From the NCBI RefSeq assembly GCF_000785435.2, contig NZ_JTDB02000009.1, positions 124,001-188,000 of the forward strand: DNA of 64,000 nucleotides, in the 5' to 3' direction. Position 1 is the stretch's first letter. The number at the start of each line of letters is the position of its first letter. The DNA comes from Paraburkholderia sacchari (GTDB lineage: Bacteria; Pseudomonadota; Gammaproteobacteria; Burkholderiales; Burkholderiaceae). A program made the position numbers and the translations under genes. This document shows positions 62,263-64,000 of the stretch, one piece after another. The notes under the pieces were generated by a model. That model was not told the DNA's origin. It worked only from the letters and a program-made list of their open reading frames with translations, and searched no databases.

Positions 62263-62483
62263 ATGGCGGACTGTGGCGGCGCGGGAGGGGCTTGCATGGT
62301 GGCAGCCGCGGCCGGGCGTCAGTTGATCTGGCTTAAGGAGGTGCTGCGCCACGCGTGGGTATTGATCGAGGCCGAAAGGGTCGCGACGGTACGTTCGTCA
62401 ACTTCGCAATGCCTCCTATCGAGCGCGACGGAACGGATTGCAAACGTGGTCTCTGTAAGGCCGGGCAGACGATCCGATCCCGA

Positions 62484-64000
62484 TTACCGACTTTCCGGGA
62501 TTTCGAGAGCGGACGAGCGCATCGTACGCGCAAGCAGCGGGCGCAGTCTCGCGAGTGAACGCGTGTTCAGCACGTCGGCTTTTTCCAGCCATCCACGGCG
62601 TGCCTGATTGACGCCGTAGCGCAAATTGTCGAGTTCGGCCGCGCTGTGCGCGTCGGAATCGATAGATACCAGAACACCGTGATCTTTCGCCATGCGGCAG
62701 GCCGTGTCCGTCAGGTCGAGACGCTCGGGCTGGGCGTCGAGTTCAAGGAAACAGCCACGCTCTCTCGCCTTGCGTGTCACGCGCAGCATGTCGAGATCGC
62801 AGGTGTCGCGGCTGTCGATCAGGCGGCCGCCTGGATGCGCGAGGAGGGTGAAGCACGGATGGTCCATGGCGCGCAGGATGCGTTCGGTTTGACGCTCGCG
62901 CGGAAGGTCGAAATGACTGTGAATTGCGCCGACAACGAGATCGAGCCGCGCAAGAACGGCGTCGGGAAGATCGAGCCGGCCGTCCTCGAGAATGTCGACC
63001 TCTATGCCCTTGAGCAGCGTGATGCCCATTAGCTGCGCGTTGAGCTGGTCGATCTCGTCAATCTGCGCCGCGAGTCTCGCCGCGTCCAGGCCGTGCGCCA
63101 TGGCAAGGCGCTTCGAGTGGTCGGTGATGGCGAGGTACGACAGGCCGCGTTCGCGGGCGGCGAGTGCCATGTCGCGCAGCGACGCATGGCCATCGCTGGC
63201 TACGGTATGAGCATGCAAATCCCCGCGCAAATCGACGTGCGCGATCAACGCAGGCAATGCGGCGTCGCGCGCCGCTTCGATCTCGCCACGGTCCTCGCGC
63301 AGCTCTGGCGGAATCCAGGGTAGTCCGACGCTCGCATAAACGGACTCCTCAGTTTCGCCAGCAATGCGTGTTTGCGCGCGGAAGACGCCGTACTCGTTGA
63401 TCTTCAGGCCGCGCTCCTGGCCGAGGCGGCGCAGGGCCACATTGTGCGCCTTCGAGCCGGTGAAGTAGGTGAGCGCCGCGCCGAAGCTCTCGGGTTCGAC
63501 TACGCGCAGGTCGATCTGCAGGCCGCCGCGAAGCACGACACTTGCGCGGGTGGGCCCTTGCGCGAGCACCTCGGTCACGTCTTCGTAGCCGGCAAACTGC
63601 CGAGTGACCGCAGCCGGGTTACGCGACGTGGCGAGGATGTCGATGTCGCCAACGGTGTCGCGCAGGCGCCGCAGACTGCCAGCCGCCTCGACGCGCTCCA
63701 CGTCGGGAGATGCGGCGAGCCAGGCCAGCAGCGGTTGTGCGCGCTCGCTGGCCTGCGCGAAGAGAAAGCGGCGCGATTTGTCGAGGCGCATCTGGACGTT
63801 CGCGAGAATATGCGCCTCGGTCAGTGCGCCGAATCCGGGCAATGTGTGAATCCGGCCCTGCGCGGCGGCCTGCGCCAGCTCTTCCAGCGATTGCACGTGT
63901 AGTTGTTCGTACAGCCGCCGTACACGCTTTGGCCCGAGACCCGGCACGTGCAGCAGCGCCGTGACCGCCGACGGCACTTGGGCACGCAGGCTAGCAAGCA
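62484..64000 (-). CDS. polX: PolX family DNA polymerase/PHP protein (N-terminus beyond window)
   Basis: At least 505 residues, open at the right edge. Helix-hairpin-helix repeats (LHVPGLGPKRVRRLYEQ, LPGFGALTEAHIL), polymerase X active site AGSLRRLRDTVGDIDILA near residue 100 of the visible part with paired aspartates, and a C-terminal PHP exonuclease domain (DLRGDLHAHTVASDGHASL, ITDHSKRLAMAHG, AHPGGRLIDSRD, SIDSDAHSAAEL). It fills repair gaps and trims 3' ends. It probably marks the return to core chromosome after the island. Confidence 0.93.
   Translation of the reverse strand, partial: LASLRAQVPSAVTALLHVPGLGPKRVRRLYEQLHVQSLEELAQAAAQGRIHTLPGFGALTEAHILANVQMRLDKSRRFLFAQASERAQPLLAWLAASPDVERVEAAGSLRRLRDTVGDIDILATSRNPAAVTRQFAGYEDVTEVLAQGPTRASVVLRGGLQIDLRVVEPESFGAALTYFTGSKAHNVALRRLGQERGLKINEYGVFRAQTRIAGETEESVYASVGLPWIPPELREDRGEIEAARDAALPALIAHVDLRGDLHAHTVASDGHASLRDMALAARERGLSYLAITDHSKRLAMAHGLDAARLAAQIDEIDQLNAQLMGITLLKGIEVDILEDGRLDLPDAVLARLDLVVGAIHSHFDLPRERQTERILRAMDHPCFTLLAHPGGRLIDSRDTCDLDMLRVTRKARERGCFLELDAQPERLDLTDTACRMAKDHGVLVSIDSDAHSAAELDNLRYGVNQARRGWLEKADVLNTRSLARLRPLLARTMRSSALEIPESR

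Overview
The window is GC-rich, densely coded DNA from a Burkholderiaceae member, most likely Paraburkholderia, Caballeronia or a close relative. That placement is an inference from gene content: a DUF4148 protein, a histone-H1-tailed HU protein, a Burkholderia-type porin, pobA, and a respiratory selenocysteine formate dehydrogenase with its whole Sec machinery. No rRNA gene is present. The only tRNA is selC.

Layout. 1-3250: end of an AspT-type antiporter, then a bufferin (MNIO/DUF692) copper-peptide operon. 3650-8900: NCS2 purine permease, a two-subunit molybdenum hydroxylase and a divergent LysR regulator. 9240-16540: two paralogous amidohydrolases, UbiD, UbiX, a CobW metallochaperone, an arylmalonate-decarboxylase-like enzyme and an MFS transporter. 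I read this as an uncharacterised decarboxylation pathway. 16760-24370: SH3 envelope protein, a gene-poor kilobase, a response regulator / FecR-LysM / CHASE2 histidine kinase operon and a lipoprotein. 24500-41200: ordinary chromosomal genes (VOC, bluB, PilZ, SSS symporter with DUF3311, MarC, class II amidotransferase, GT2, pobA, DASS transporter, isonitrile-hydratase-like, HU, LysR, porin, BrkB). 41430-50585: fdnG (UGA-encoded Sec) - fdnH - fdnI - fdhE - selA - selB - selC, a self-contained selenoprotein locus.

50586 to about 62480 is a decayed genomic island that starts exactly at the 3' end of selC, a classic attachment site. It holds a broken integrase, an IS91-type transposase with a partner Xer recombinase, an RHH protein, glyoxalase I, a DJ-1 protein, remnants of cytochrome c, IS6 transposase, DUF932 and phage terminase, a very long DNA hairpin, a convergent glutamate-type/alanine dehydrogenase pair, a truncated acyl-carrier protein gene, chaB and an ABC ATPase stub. 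The window ends inside polX.

Most promising for novelty: (i) the amidohydrolase pair at 9243-11103, in which one copy has lost the metal-binding HxH while the rest of the site is intact, inside a UbiD/UbiX/CobW cluster; (ii) the 89-nt hairpin at 57476-57564; (iii) the BrkB-DUF883-like fusion joined through an inverted-repeat linker. Starts, families and boundaries were judged by eye. No database search was run.
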